Source: Marinobacter lipolyticus (lineage in GTDB: Bacteria; Pseudomonadota; Gammaproteobacteria; Pseudomonadales; Oleiphilaceae). From it: a stretch of 64,000 nt of DNA. Positions 1 to 8,763 of the stretch are shown piece by piece; position 1 is the first letter of the stretch, and every line of letters starts with the position of its first letter. The position numbers and the translations under genes were made by a program. Below the pieces are notes generated by a model. It did no database searches. It saw nothing but the letters and a program-made list of their open reading frames with translations, and was not told the DNA's origin. The DNA lies in the NCBI RefSeq assembly GCF_018424605.1, contig NZ_QTKT01000004.1:248001-312000 (forward strand). The letters are read 5' to 3'.

Positions 1-186
1 CTGGGTGACAACTCCGTCGACATCATGTTCCGCGCCTGGGTGGCCACCGACGATCTGTGGCCCTACTACTGGGACATGCAGGAAAAAGTGAAGAAGGCGT
101 TCGATGCCGAAGGCATCAGCATTCCCTTCCCGCAGCGCGATGTGCACCTGTACACCCACGGGGAATCGGGACAGACGTCTCAATAA
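1..186 (+). CDS. MscS-family mechanosensitive channel, C-terminal fragment
   Basis: This is the last 61 codons of a gene that begins before the window, read in frame 1 to a TAA at 184-186. The fragment ends in IPFPQRDVHLY, a tail typical of small-conductance mechanosensitive channels, and contains a segment rich in W, Y and charged residues (ATDDLWPYYWDMQEKVKKAF) that matches the cytoplasmic alpha/beta end of MscS. Such channels open under membrane tension and release solutes on hypo-osmotic shock. The pore helix and transmembrane part are not visible, so the exact subfamily cannot be set. Confidence 0.75.
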   Translation: MGDNSVDIMFRAWVATDDLWPYYWDMQEKVKKAFDAEGISIPFPQRDVHLYTHGESGQTSQ

Positions 187-236
187 ACCGGTTACCGGCT
201 CGCATTCTGTGCAACCTCAACTAAGCTGACGTTAAT

Positions 237-265
237 GGCGCCTGCCGGCCTTACCGGCGGGCGCC
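237..265. repeat. Short GC-rich inverted repeat after the MscS gene
   Basis: Twelve-base arms GGCGCCTGCCGG (237-248) and CCGGCGGGCGCC (254-265) pair with one G-T wobble around a 5-nt loop. The hairpin lies 51 nt after the MscS stop and about 70 nt before the next start. No T-run follows, so it is a weak candidate for an intrinsic terminator; it could also be an mRNA 3' end structure. Confidence 0.35.
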
Positions 266-338
266 AGGCCACCGGGGCCAGGCTCAGCGCAATCACCGGC
301 CCCCGCCCCGCTGTCATTGCTGGTAGGAGGTTGTCACT

Positions 339-896
339 ATGCCGGTACAGCAGTTGAAGGACTTTCTCGATCAGGCAGGCCTGGAATACATGTGCCTGTC
401 CCATCCCACGGCGTTCACCGCCCAACAACTAGCCCATCACGTTAAAATTGCCGGCGACCGGGTGGTGAAAACCGTCATCATCGAGCTCGATGGCAAGATG
501 GCCATGCTGGTGATGCCAGCCACCTGGCGCATTCGCTGGGACCGGCTTTCCGGCATTCTGGACACCGATTTTGTCGACCTCGCCGACGAGCAGGAATTCC
601 AGGACCGCTTTCCCGATTGCGAAGTGGGCGCTATGCCCCCCTTTGGCAACCTCTTTGGCATGTCGGTTTATTGCGCGGAGTCACTGACCGAGCAACCGGA
701 ACTGGCGTTCGCCGCCGGCAGCCACACCGAATCGGTGCATATGAAAACCGCCGATTTCCTGAACCTGGTGCAGCCCATGGTGCTGAATCAGGGTTTTGTG
801 AAACCGGGCGCGCAGAAACCGGCCTGGCTTGCCAAGCGGCGTCAGCGACCGGACGAGCTGGCCGACACCAGGGTATCGAGTCTGGCCGGTTACTGA
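339..896 (+). CDS. YbaK/EbsC-like aminoacyl-tRNA deacylase domain protein
   Basis: A 185-residue soluble protein that fits the YbaK/ProX family, which hydrolyses mischarged aminoacyl-tRNAs in trans. The family domain spans roughly residues 20-140, beginning with a HPTAFTAQQLAHH segment and a GDRVVKTVIIELDGK strand/turn, followed by a basic tail (KRRQRPDE). It is a little longer than a minimal YbaK (about 155 residues). The start is supported by a TAGGAGG ribosome site a few bases upstream. It is followed by a separate hydroxylase gene 62 nt away. The substrate tRNA cannot be read from sequence. Confidence 0.75.
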   Translation: MPVQQLKDFLDQAGLEYMCLSHPTAFTAQQLAHHVKIAGDRVVKTVIIELDGKMAMLVMPATWRIRWDRLSGILDTDFVDLADEQEFQDRFPDCEVGAMPPFGNLFGMSVYCAESLTEQPELAFAAGSHTESVHMKTADFLNLVQPMVLNQGFVKPGAQKPAWLAKRRQRPDELADTRVSSLAGY

Positions 897-958
897 AGCG
901 GGCTGCTTGTCTGAAATCCTCCATCGCGTAAACTGGGGATCTCAGACAGGAACCCGTT

Positions 959-2275
959 ATGACTCAAGCTTTTGACATGGTTGTGGTCGGTGCCGGCATG
1001 GTGGGTGCCGCCCTGGCCAGCGGACTTGGCCAGAATGGCTTTCGGGTTGCGCTGGTGGACAAGCAGAACGCCCCGCAGTTCGACGCAGAGGCGGCGCCGG
1101 ATATCCGGGTGTCGGCGCTCAGTGCCGGCAGCGAACGCTACCTGCAACAGCTGGGGGCGTGGTCCCCGATCCTCGACCTGCGTGCCACGGTGTACCGTCG
1201 CCTTGCGGTGTGGGATGCCGCCCGCCACCCGCTCAGCAACCTGATTCCCCGTACTGCCACCGAGGTGCTGTTCAACGCCGCGGACCTGTCCGCCACCCAC
1301 CTCGGCCACTCCGCCACCCACCTCGGCCACATTGTCGAAAACCGGATTACCCAACAGGCGTTATGGCAGTGCGCCGAAGCCCAGCCATCGGTAACGCTGC
1401 TGCCCGGCACCGGCGTGACGGCGCTGGAAAGCGCAGAGACCCATGCCACGGTGACTCTGGACAATGGCGACACCCTGACCTGCCAGCTGGTTATCGGCGC
1501 CGACGGCGCCCAGTCGCGGGTACGGGACCTGGCGGGCATTGGCGTGACCCGGGACCAGTATGCGCAACAGGCCATGGTCGTCTCTGTTCGTTACCGCGGC
1601 GAGGCGCAGGACATCACCTGGCAGGCCTTCCATCCGTCCGGGCCACGGGCATTTTTGCCGTTGCACAGCGCCGGCGATGCCCACCCCGGGGAAAGCTGGG
1701 CGTCCCTGGTCTGGTACGATGCGCCGGAGACCCTGGCGCGGCTGAAAACGCTGGATCACGAAGCGCTGTTGGCAGAAATCCAGAAGGGGTTTCCCGCGGA
1801 TCTGCCGCCATTGACCCACATCGACGCCCGCGCCAGCTTCCCCATCGCCCGCCAACACGCCAAACACTACCATCACCGTCGCGTCGTACTGGTCGGGGAC
1901 GCCGCCCACACCATCAACCCGCTGGCGGGCCAGGGCGTCAACCTCGGCTTTCAGGACGCCGCCTGCCTGCAGGCCATGCTCCGTGAAGCCCGGCGCAGCG
2001 GCGCGGACCTCGCGGACCGGCAATGGCTGGACCGCTACGAGCAGCAACGCCGCCCGGCCAATCGCCGCATGATGCTGGCCATGGACGCGTTCTATTACCT
2101 GTTCAGCAATCGCATCCCGCCGGTGCACCTGCTGCGCAACCTCGGCCTCGGGGCCGCCCGCGCCCTGCCCTTCGCCCGCAATCGGGTGGCGCGATACGCC
2201 ATGGGCATAGACGAGGAACTGCCGGCGATTCTCAAACAGATCACTTCCCGGTTGCCGGGGCTGAATCAGCTCTGA
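959..2275 (+). CDS. UbiH/UbiF-family FAD monooxygenase (ubiquinone ring hydroxylase)
   Basis: A 438-residue class A flavoprotein monooxygenase. The N-terminal GxGxxG dinucleotide-binding fold is VVVGAGMVGAALAS (about residues 8-21), the second FAD motif is GADGAQSRVR near 180, and the third is VGDAAHTINPLAGQG near 315, the order expected for the UbiH/UbiF/UbiM/COQ6 group that hydroxylates the benzoquinone ring during ubiquinone synthesis. Which ring carbon it attacks cannot be told from sequence alone. A perfect in-frame 21-bp duplication adds a second SATHLGH just before the conserved IVENR segment. AGGAA precedes the ATG. Confidence 0.85.
   Translation: MTQAFDMVVVGAGMVGAALASGLGQNGFRVALVDKQNAPQFDAEAAPDIRVSALSAGSERYLQQLGAWSPILDLRATVYRRLAVWDAARHPLSNLIPRTATEVLFNAADLSATHLGHSATHLGHIVENRITQQALWQCAEAQPSVTLLPGTGVTALESAETHATVTLDNGDTLTCQLVIGADGAQSRVRDLAGIGVTRDQYAQQAMVVSVRYRGEAQDITWQAFHPSGPRAFLPLHSAGDAHPGESWASLVWYDAPETLARLKTLDHEALLAEIQKGFPADLPPLTHIDARASFPIARQHAKHYHHRRVVLVGDAAHTINPLAGQGVNLGFQDAACLQAMLREARRSGADLADRQWLDRYEQQRRPANRRMMLAMDAFYYLFSNRIPPVHLLRNLGLGAARALPFARNRVARYAMGIDEELPAILKQITSRLPGLNQL
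1289..1330 (+). repeat. Perfect 21-bp tandem duplication inside the Ubi hydroxylase
   Basis: Positions 1289-1309 and 1310-1330 are identical, head to tail and in frame, so the protein carries SATHLGH twice. Family members normally have one short leucine-glycine-rich stretch ahead of the IVENR motif, so the second unit is probably a recent slippage event that lengthens a surface loop by seven residues. Confidence 0.9.
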
Positions 2276-2306
2276 CTCCGGCACACCAACACAGCAAGGA
2301 GCCACC

Positions 2307-2672
2307 ATGTCAGAAACGATTTTCACCAAGATCATCAACCGCGAGATCCCGGCGGACATCCTTTACGAGGACGACATCAGCCTCGCTTTCAGTGATATCA
2401 ATCCCCAGGCGCCGGTGCACTTTCTGGTGATCCCGAAAAAACCCATCGCGACGATCAACGACCTTACCGAAGCGGATCGGGAGCTTGTGGGGCACCTGTA
2501 CCTGGTGGCCGCAAAGATCGCCAAAGAGAAGGGTTTCGCGGACGACGGCTATCGCGTGGTGATGAACTGCGGCGAGAATTCGGGGCAGACGGTGTTTCAC
2601 ATCCACCTGCATGTGCTGGCCGGCAAGCCTCTGGGGTGGCCGCCTTATACGGACAAAATGAAGCAGGTCTGA
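2307..2672 (+). CDS. hinT: HIT-family purine nucleoside phosphoramidase HinT
   Basis: A 121-residue HIT protein. The histidine triad HIHLH lies at residues 98-102, preceded by the usual SGQTVFH, and the N-terminus ETIFTKIINREIPADILYED is a classic HINT-branch start. These cytosolic dimers hydrolyse adenosine or guanosine phosphoramidates such as aminoacyl- or lysyl-AMP. The length equals the usual bacterial HinT. AAGGAG lies upstream of the ATG. Downstream is a convergent gap with two large palindromes. Confidence 0.93.
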   Translation: MSETIFTKIINREIPADILYEDDISLAFSDINPQAPVHFLVIPKKPIATINDLTEADRELVGHLYLVAAKIAKEKGFADDGYRVVMNCGENSGQTVFHIHLHVLAGKPLGWPPYTDKMKQV

Positions 2673-2711
2673 TTCTTTTGTGGGTTGTTCCGGCGTTTGA
2701 CCTTGGGGGCG

Positions 2712-2821
2712 GCAAGCGGATTGGTCCTGCTATTTGGGACACGCTCAAGGCATCCATGCGCGCTTAGCTTTGGCCATCCATGGCCAAAGATAGTCCCAAA
2801 TAGCAGGACCAACCCACTTGC
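2712..2821. repeat. Palindromic intergenic element A
   Basis: Arms of 29 bp (2712-2740 and 2793-2821) pair with two mismatches; the inner 20 bp next to the core pair perfectly. They enclose a 52-nt core (2741-2792). The core contains ACGCTCAAG, CATCCATG, CGCTTA and an inner hairpin of 10-bp arms centred on CCATCCATGG (2768-2789). The element lies between convergent hinT and phoU. Its core matches that of element B (reverse strand) at 45 of 52 positions, but its arms have a different sequence. Confidence 0.85.
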
Positions 2822-2899
2822 TCGAACTGGGTGCCCATCCATCAAAGTAATTTGCGGTGCTTCAGTGGAAGCAGGCGGAAGCTACTCAAAGTTCCGGTT

Positions 2900-3009
2900 G
2901 GCCGGTGTGTGGTTCGGCTTTCCGGGACTATCTTTCGCCATGGATGGCGAAAGATAAGCGACCAGGGATGGCTTGAGCGTGTCCCGGAAAGCCGAACCAC
3001 ACACCGGCC
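2900..3009. repeat. Palindromic intergenic element B, inverted relative to A
   Basis: Perfect 29-bp arms (2900-2928 and 2981-3009) flank a 52-nt core (2929-2980), exactly the geometry of element A. Read on the minus strand the core has ACGCTCAAG, CATCCCTG, CGCTTA and an inner hairpin around CCATCCATGG. A C-G pair in the inner stem replaces the G-C pair of element A, a compensatory change. A and B are in opposite orientation, 78 nt apart; I see nothing else in the spacer or the flanks of this 362-nt gene-free stretch (2673-3034). Confidence 0.85.
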
Positions 3010-3034
3010 CTCCCCCCAAGCCTAAAAAACAAGA

Positions 3035-3757
3035 TCAGCGGCCGACGACTTTCTCAGCCTCTTCCACCGGCGTATGTCGAACGTCCTCGCCCTTGACCAT
3101 GAAGATCACGTTCTCGGCAATGTTGCAGGCGTGATCGCCCACTCGCTCGAGGGCTCGAAGCACCCACATCACTGACATGCAGCGGGAGATGTTACGGGTG
3201 TCTTCCATCATGAACGTCAGCAAAGTGCGCGTGGCCGCCTGGTATTCTTCGTCCACCCGTTTGTCTTCTTTCATGATCCGCAACGCCTGCTGTGAATCCA
3301 GACGGGCAAAGGCGTCCAGGGCATCGTGCAGCATGCTCAGCACATGGTTGCCGATGTGGCGGACTTCCACGTAGCCGCGGGGGGCCTGACCTTCCTCGTT
3401 GAGCTTGATGGCGAACTTGGCGATTTTCTTCGCTTCGTCCCCGACCCGCTCCAGATCCGCCACCATCTTGATGACCGAGATCACCAGCCGGAGATCCCGG
3501 GCAGTGGGCTGACGGCGGGCGATGATCAGGGTCGCCTCTTCGTCGATGTCCATTTCCATCTGGTCGACTTTCTTATCACCGGCGCGCACTTCGTCTGCCA
3601 GGTGACCATCGTTATCCACCAGTGCCTGGATGGCCCGGTCTACCTGGGCTTCCACCATACCGCCCATTTTCAGGAACTCGGTTTTGAGCTCCATCAGTTC
3701 GTCGTTGAACTTGTGGGAAATGTGGTCGCCGTACACATCGTCCTTTTTGGTTGGCAT
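3035..3757 (-). CDS. phoU: Phosphate signalling regulator PhoU
   Basis: A 240-residue, all-helical PhoU. It has the two tandem three-helix bundles with the repeated acidic metal-binding signatures (QMEMDIDEEA and LERVGDEAKKIAKF in the first; ISRCMSVMWVLRALERVGDHACNIAEN in the second). PhoU couples the Pst transporter to the PhoR kinase and represses the Pho regulon when phosphate is plentiful. The start is the ATG of MPTKKD, with GGAG upstream; an upstream in-frame TTG is less likely. It is the last gene of the pst operon, 33 nt after pstB. Confidence 0.95.
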   Translation of the reverse strand: MPTKKDDVYGDHISHKFNDELMELKTEFLKMGGMVEAQVDRAIQALVDNDGHLADEVRAGDKKVDQMEMDIDEEATLIIARRQPTARDLRLVISVIKMVADLERVGDEAKKIAKFAIKLNEEGQAPRGYVEVRHIGNHVLSMLHDALDAFARLDSQQALRIMKEDKRVDEEYQAATRTLLTFMMEDTRNISRCMSVMWVLRALERVGDHACNIAENVIFMVKGEDVRHTPVEEAEKVVGR

Positions 3758-3790
3758 AACTCTGTTCTCCAATATTCTGCAATAACCGGA

Positions 3791-4687
3791 TCAGCCGAAA
3801 CGACCGGTGATGTAGGATTCCGTCAGCTCGTGCTCGGGCGAGGTGAAAACCTTGGTGGTTTCGTTCACTTCCACCAGATGCCCCAGATGGAAATACGCGG
3901 TGCGGTGAGACACCCGCGCGGCCTGCTGCATGGAATGGGTTACGATCACGATGGTGTAGGTCTCCGACATTTCGGAGATCAGCTCTTCCACCTTCGCGGT
4001 CGCAATCGGGTCCAGTGCCGAACACGGCTCGTCCATCAGGATCACTTCCGGGCTGACCGCGATCGCACGCGCAATGCACAGGCGCTGCTGCTGACCACCG
4101 GACATGCCGGTGGCGGTCGCATCCAGACGGTCCTTCACTTCATCCCACAGGCCGGCCTTGCGCAGGCTGTTCTCGACAATCTCATCGAGATCCGATTTGC
4201 GGTTGGCCAGGCCGTGAATGCGTGGGCCGTAGGCCACGTTGTCGTAAATGGACTTCGGGAACGGGTTCGGTTTCTGGAACACCATTCCGACGCGGGCGCG
4301 CAGCTCCACCACGTCTTTCTTCGAGTGGTAGATGTCCTCGTCATCCAGCATCAGCTGACCTTTGACGCGGCAGATATCGATGCTGTCGTTCATGCGGTTG
4401 AGGCAGCGCAGGAAGGTGGACTTGCCGCAGCCGGACGGGCCGATGAACGAGATCACCTCGTTGCGGGCAATGTCCAGACTGATGTCCTTGATGGCGCGAT
4501 CCTCGCCGTAGAACACCTCCACGTTGCGGAGCTTGAACTTGGGGTCGTCGGCGTAGGGGACGCCGACGGTTTTGCCCTCTTCCACCTTGATGTCTTCCCG
4601 GCGGGTTTCTGCCTCCGGCTCCTGGGCACTCATCACGGTCTCATCCGAGTTGTCAGCTGCACGGGAAATCGACTCGTTCATATTCAT
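3791..4687 (-). CDS. pstB: Phosphate ABC transporter ATP-binding protein PstB
   Basis: The 298-residue ATPase of the Pst importer. Walker [10 protein letters not shown] is at residues 83-91, the signature SGGQQQR at 196-202 and Walker B ILMDEP at 216-221, followed by SALD and the H-loop VTHSMQQA. About 45 residues precede the ABC domain, an acidic extension that makes it longer than the 257-residue E. coli protein. The start ATG (MNMNES) has AAGGAG upstream; an upstream in-frame GTG is rejected. It begins 11 nt after the pstA stop. Confidence 0.96.
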   Translation of the reverse strand: MNMNESISRAADNSDETVMSAQEPEAETRREDIKVEEGKTVGVPYADDPKFKLRNVEVFYGEDRAIKDISLDIARNEVISFIGPSGCGKSTFLRCLNRMNDSIDICRVKGQLMLDDEDIYHSKKDVVELRARVGMVFQKPNPFPKSIYDNVAYGPRIHGLANRKSDLDEIVENSLRKAGLWDEVKDRLDATATGMSGGQQQRLCIARAIAVSPEVILMDEPCSALDPIATAKVEELISEMSETYTIVIVTHSMQQAARVSHRTAYFHLGHLVEVNETTKVFTSPEHELTESYITGRFG

Positions 4688-4698
4688 AACTTTCTCCT

Positions 4699-5976
4699 TT
4701 ACCACCGGCGCTCAAGACGCTTTCGAAGCCAGATGGCCAATGCATTCATACTGATCATAAAGGCAAGCAGCACCATGATGCCGGCCGACGCCAGCTCAAC
4801 GAAGCCCTGCTCGGAACTGCTTGCCCAAAGGTAAATCTGTACCGGCAGTACCGTCGCGGAACTGAAGAATCCGTCCGGCACATCGACGATAAACGCCACC
4901 ATACCGATCAACAGCAGCGGTGCGGTTTCACCCAGCGCCTGCGCCATGCCGATGATGGAGCCGGTCAGCATGCCAGGCATCGCCAGGGGCACTACGTGGT
5001 GAAGCACCACCTGCATCTTCGAGGCGCCGATGCCCTCGGCGGCCTCGCGAATGGACGGCGGCACGCTCTTGATGGCGGCACGGCTGGAAATGATGATGGT
5101 TGGCAGGGTCATCAGGGCCAGCACCAGACCGCCCACCACCGGCACCGACCTTGGCATGCCGAACAGCCCGATAAACACCGCGAGACCCAGCAGACCGAAG
5201 ATGATCGAGGGCACAGCGGCCAGGTTGTTGATATTGACCTCGATGAAGTCAGTGATCCGGTTCTGGGGCGCGAACTCCTCCAGGTAAATCGCCGCCGCGA
5301 TGCCCATCGGAAACGAGATCGCCAGGGTGACCAGCATAGTCAGCAGCGAGCCCACGATGGCGCCGAGAATGCCGGCATTACCCGGCTCCCGCGAGTCGCC
5401 ACGGCTGAACAACACGTCGTTGAAACTGGTATCAATAACGCCTTTCTCCACCAGCTCATCCACCCAGCCCTGCTGGCGCTCTGACAGACGAATGCTGTAG
5501 CTGGGATTGTCCGCGTGTTTCACATACACCGACACCGTGTCGTGCGCGAGAAACTCCATGGTCTGGGTGGTGTTGAGCAGCTCCGGATTTTTCTCGAGCA
5601 ACCTGCGGACCTCACTGGGCGCGTAGCTGCCCACCATCCGCGCCAACTCGCGCCGGGCAGAACCGCCCTCGGCCTCCGGGAAGTGAGTCTGCAGTGCAGC
5701 GATGATTGGCGCAGAGAAATCCGCCATGGAGATCTGATCCTTGTCCGTCGGATCGTCGAGATACATGGCATCCGAGTTCAGCGGCACGTCCAGGGTGATG
5801 GTGGTTTTCACGAACCCAGTGTGGCCCTTGCCGATGATATCGGCGAACAGGATGAACAGAGACGCGAGCGCAATGAAGATCGCCAGAATGCCGTACAGGC
5901 GGAACCGGCGCTCCTTGCGATACCGGCGTTTCAGGGACTGACGGACTATCTCCGCCTGAGAACGTTGATCAGTCAT
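4699..5976 (-). CDS. pstA: Phosphate ABC transporter permease PstA (long form)
   Basis: A 425-residue inner-membrane permease. One transmembrane helix (about residues 26-50) is followed by a periplasmic segment of about 150 residues, and then the usual core with the permease EAA loop ([26 protein letters not shown]). E. coli PstA is about 296 residues, so the extra length lies in the first periplasmic loop. The chosen ATG gives MTDQRSQ, with AGGGA upstream, and overlaps the pstC stop by 8 nt, indicating translational coupling. It forms the translocation channel with PstC. Confidence 0.93.
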   Translation of the reverse strand: MTDQRSQAEIVRQSLKRRYRKERRFRLYGILAIFIALASLFILFADIIGKGHTGFVKTTITLDVPLNSDAMYLDDPTDKDQISMADFSAPIIAALQTHFPEAEGGSARRELARMVGSYAPSEVRRLLEKNPELLNTTQTMEFLAHDTVSVYVKHADNPSYSIRLSERQQGWVDELVEKGVIDTSFNDVLFSRGDSREPGNAGILGAIVGSLLTMLVTLAISFPMGIAAAIYLEEFAPQNRITDFIEVNINNLAAVPSIIFGLLGLAVFIGLFGMPRSVPVVGGLVLALMTLPTIIISSRAAIKSVPPSIREAAEGIGASKMQVVLHHVVPLAMPGMLTGSIIGMAQALGETAPLLLIGMVAFIVDVPDGFFSSATVLPVQIYLWASSSEQGFVELASAGIMVLLAFMISMNALAIWLRKRLERRW

Positions 5977-7357
5977 ACTGTTCCCTATATTTGCGAACAA
6001 TCTTGAGTGCAATGACGTTGAGCAGCAACGTGACCACGAACAGCATCATGCCCAGCGCGAAGGCGGACAGGGTCTTGGCGCTGTCGAATTCCTGGTCACC
6101 CACCAGCAGTGTGGCGATCTGAACCGTCACCGTAGTGACCGAATCCAGCGGATTTGCGGTCAGATTCGCCGCCAGGCCTGCGGCCATGACCACAATCATG
6201 GTTTCACCAATCGCCCGCGAAGCCGCCAGCAGAATACCCCCGATGATGCCGGGCAATGCGGCTGGGAAGATCACGTTCTTCATGGTTTCAGACTGGGTAG
6301 CCCCCAACGCGAGGGAGCCGTCGCGAAGCGTCTGGGGAACGGCGTTGATCACGTCATCTGACAGCGATGAAACAAACGGAATGATCATAACGCCCATCAC
6401 CAGCCCAGCCGCAAGGGCGCTCTGGGAAGAAGCTTCCAGGCCGATCATCTCCGCCAGATCGCGGATAAACGGTGCCACCGTCAGTGCTGCGAAGAAGCCG
6501 TACACAACCGTCGGCACCCCGGCGAGCATTTCCATTAACGGCTTCACCGTCGCGCGCACGCGCTTGGTGGCGTACTCCGAGAGGTAAATTGCCGAAAGCA
6601 GCCCCACCGGCACCGCCACCAGCAGCGCGATGGCCGATATCAACAGCGTGCCGGTAAACAGCGGGATCATACCGAAAGCGCCATCAGACCCTACCTGATC
6701 AGCGCGCAGGGCAGTCTGGGGACTCCAGGACGTACCGAACAAAAACTCGGTGATCGGCACCCGGCCAAAAAAACGAACGGTTTCAAAAATGACCGAGAAC
6801 ACGATGCCCACGGTCGTTAGCACCGCTACGGCGGCACACACAAAGAAAATTCGACGAAGGGTTCTCTCGACGCTTTCCCGGGCGTTGATATGGGGCGCAA
6901 CACGGGACCACGCAAACGCAGCGCCCAGAACCGCTATCAGCAGAACAAGAATCGCTTTAAAGGTTCGGCTTTGCTCCCGCAGGGTCTCCAGCAGGCCTGC
7001 AGCGCCTGCAATGTGCTCGGGCACGAAGTCGGGATTCAGTTTGCCCGCGGCCACGTTACTGATCTGGGAGAGAATCAGGCTGGCCTGCCCTGCTGACTCG
7101 GGCCAGACATCCTGAGGCAACGAGGCGATCACAATGCCCTGAATGACTTTGCCTTCAAAACCGGCCCACGCGGCCAGTACAACAAGCGCAGGAATGGCGG
7201 ACCAGAGTGCTGCCCTCGCCGCGTAATAGAAAGGAAGCGCCTTCAGGTTCCGGATTCCACCAAGCGGTGCTGCAACCGCCCTGGATCGCATGAATGCGAG
7301 TCCATAGGCAACCACCGCAAGAACCAGAACAAGGGGCAAAAGATTAGCCGTCTGCAT
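5969..7357 (-). CDS. pstC: Phosphate ABC transporter permease PstC (long form)
   Basis: A 462-residue permease, longer than E. coli PstC (319). Two N-terminal membrane helices (about 5-22 and 47-65) frame an extra region with a periplasmic segment (about 70-125) before the conserved permease core, which contains FLFGTSWSPQ and the EAA-type loop LRDGSLALGATQSETMKNVI. Both permeases of this operon share this enlargement, seen in many marine Pst systems. The gene begins 151 nt after pstS, beyond a stem-loop that probably lowers its expression relative to pstS. Confidence 0.93.
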   Translation of the reverse strand: MQTANLLPLVLVLAVVAYGLAFMRSRAVAAPLGGIRNLKALPFYYAARAALWSAIPALVVLAAWAGFEGKVIQGIVIASLPQDVWPESAGQASLILSQISNVAAGKLNPDFVPEHIAGAAGLLETLREQSRTFKAILVLLIAVLGAAFAWSRVAPHINARESVERTLRRIFFVCAAVAVLTTVGIVFSVIFETVRFFGRVPITEFLFGTSWSPQTALRADQVGSDGAFGMIPLFTGTLLISAIALLVAVPVGLLSAIYLSEYATKRVRATVKPLMEMLAGVPTVVYGFFAALTVAPFIRDLAEMIGLEASSQSALAAGLVMGVMIIPFVSSLSDDVINAVPQTLRDGSLALGATQSETMKNVIFPAALPGIIGGILLAASRAIGETMIVVMAAGLAANLTANPLDSVTTVTVQIATLLVGDQEFDSAKTLSAFALGMMLFVVTLLLNVIALKIVRKYREQYD

Positions 7358-7444
7358 AACAGTCTCTGTCGTGTTGGCGTGTTAATTCGCTAGGGGCATC
7401 TATTTTGCCAGCATACTGGCCATAAATATTGCTCTGAACGCAAT

Positions 7445-7478
7445 AAAAGGAACGCGGACCCAGGCCCGCGTTCCTTTT
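7445..7478 (-). terminator. Stem-loop between pstS and pstC
   Basis: Perfect 13-bp arms AAAAGGAACGCGG (7445-7457) and its complement (7466-7478) enclose an 8-nt loop, ending in TTTT on the minus strand. Placed just after pstS and before pstC, it probably acts as a partial terminator or an mRNA stabiliser, giving more binding protein than permease. Confidence 0.75.
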
Positions 7479-7508
7479 CGTCTTCCCTGACGTTACTCCT
7501 CAATAATC

Positions 7509-8567
7509 TTACAGTTCCTGGCCAGTCATCGGCTCCAGATCTTTTACACGCTTGGCCGTTGCCATGCGCTGCTCACGCGGGAGCGGGATCAGGCCCACGT
7601 CAACCAGGTAACCGTTGTCGCCCCAGGTACCTTCGCTGGTGAACTCAGCTACGTATTCCTGGATACCCGGAACCACACCAACGTGTGCTTTCTTGATGTA
7701 GAACCACAGGGAGCGGGCAACCGGGTACTCATCACCGGAAATGGACTCGGGCGTCGGCTCAACACCGTCGATGGTGGCGGCCTGGATCTGGCCCCGGTTT
7801 TCCATCAGGAAGCTGTAACCAAAGATACCCAGAGTTTCCGGATCCTGTACCAGACGCTGAACGATCAGGTTGTCGTTTTCACCGGCTTCAACAAAGGGAC
7901 CGTCCTCACGAATGCTGTGACACACACTCTTGAACTTGTCTTCGTTGGCATCTTCCATCGCAGCAATCATTTCGAACTGCTTGCAACCGCCTTCCATCGC
8001 CAGCTCAACAAACGCGTCGCGGGTACCGGAAGTCGGAGGGGGCCCCATGACGCTGATTTCCATATCCGGCAGGCTGGAATCGATTTCGCTCCAGTTCTGG
8101 TACGGGTTGGCAACCAGCTCGTTACCACCATCCGGGTTCGGAACGTCTTTCGCCAGTGCCAGGAACACGTGCTTCAGGCTCAGATCGATCTTTTCGCCCT
8201 CGCTGGAGTTAGCCATAACGATGCCGTCAGCGCCGATACGTACTTCAGTGATTTCCTTAACGCCGTTGGCCTGGCAGTTCTCGAATTCGCTGATCTTCAT
8301 GCGACGTGACGCGTTGGTGATGTCCGGGTGCTGAGTACCCACACCTTCGCAGAACAGCTTCAGACCGCCGCCGGAGCCGGTGGACTCAAGCTTCGGAGTC
8401 GGGAAATCGGTGTTACGACCAAAACGCTCGGCAACCACGGTGGCGAACGGGTAAACGGTCGAGGAACCTACAATGTTGATGGTGTCACGGGCCATGGCCG
8501 GCGTGGATACGGCGGCGATGCTGCCCGCCAATGCTACGGTTGTAAGGGCCGTTTTCAGTTTAATCAC
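7509..8567 (-). CDS. pstS: Periplasmic phosphate-binding protein PstS
   Basis: A 352-residue binding protein with a Sec signal peptide (cleavage likely after AMA, residue 26) and the phosphate-binding GSSTVYPF motif at about 34-41. A second ligand loop, STGSGGGLKLFCEG, and PTSGTRDAF also match the PstS/SphX type. It captures inorganic phosphate for PstCAB. It is the first gene of a five-gene operon and lies 75 nt below a Pho-box-like site. GGAGA precedes the ATG. Confidence 0.95.
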   Translation of the reverse strand: MIKLKTALTTVALAGSIAAVSTPAMARDTINIVGSSTVYPFATVVAERFGRNTDFPTPKLESTGSGGGLKLFCEGVGTQHPDITNASRRMKISEFENCQANGVKEITEVRIGADGIVMANSSEGEKIDLSLKHVFLALAKDVPNPDGGNELVANPYQNWSEIDSSLPDMEISVMGPPPTSGTRDAFVELAMEGGCKQFEMIAAMEDANEDKFKSVCHSIREDGPFVEAGENDNLIVQRLVQDPETLGIFGYSFLMENRGQIQAATIDGVEPTPESISGDEYPVARSLWFYIKKAHVGVVPGIQEYVAEFTSEGTWGDNGYLVDVGLIPLPREQRMATAKRVKDLEPMTGQEL

Positions 8568-8642
8568 GCTGAGTCTCCATTTTTCATTTGGACTTTTTTA
8601 GTCGGGTTGGCTTTACCGATGAGTGAAGACTACCGAGGCTCT

Positions 8643-8660
8643 ATGACAACTTTGTTACAG
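8643..8660 (-). promoter_or_regulatory. Pho box upstream of pstS
   Basis: On the minus strand the sequence CTGTAACAAAGTTGTCAT matches the E. coli Pho box consensus (two CTGTCAT-like half sites 11 nt apart) at 14 of 18 positions by my count. It lies 75 nt before the pstS start, where PhoB would bind to activate the operon in low phosphate. Confidence 0.7.
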
Positions 8661-8763
8661 CTACTGAAATATAGATTACCGGGTGCAAATTTTCTTGCAG
8701 ACTGCCGGCGGGCCGTTAACATGCGGGTATAACAATTGGCAGTACTATAATAAGGCAGGTTCC

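Noticed and set aside
908-948. TGTCTGA/TCAGACA inverted repeat before the Ubi hydroxylase
   Set aside because: Only seven paired bases with a 27-nt gap and a 15-nt promoter spacing; too weak to call an operator.
3326-4834. Plus-strand open frame opposite pstB and phoU
   Set aside because: It spans two conserved genes in antisense and has no domain signal.
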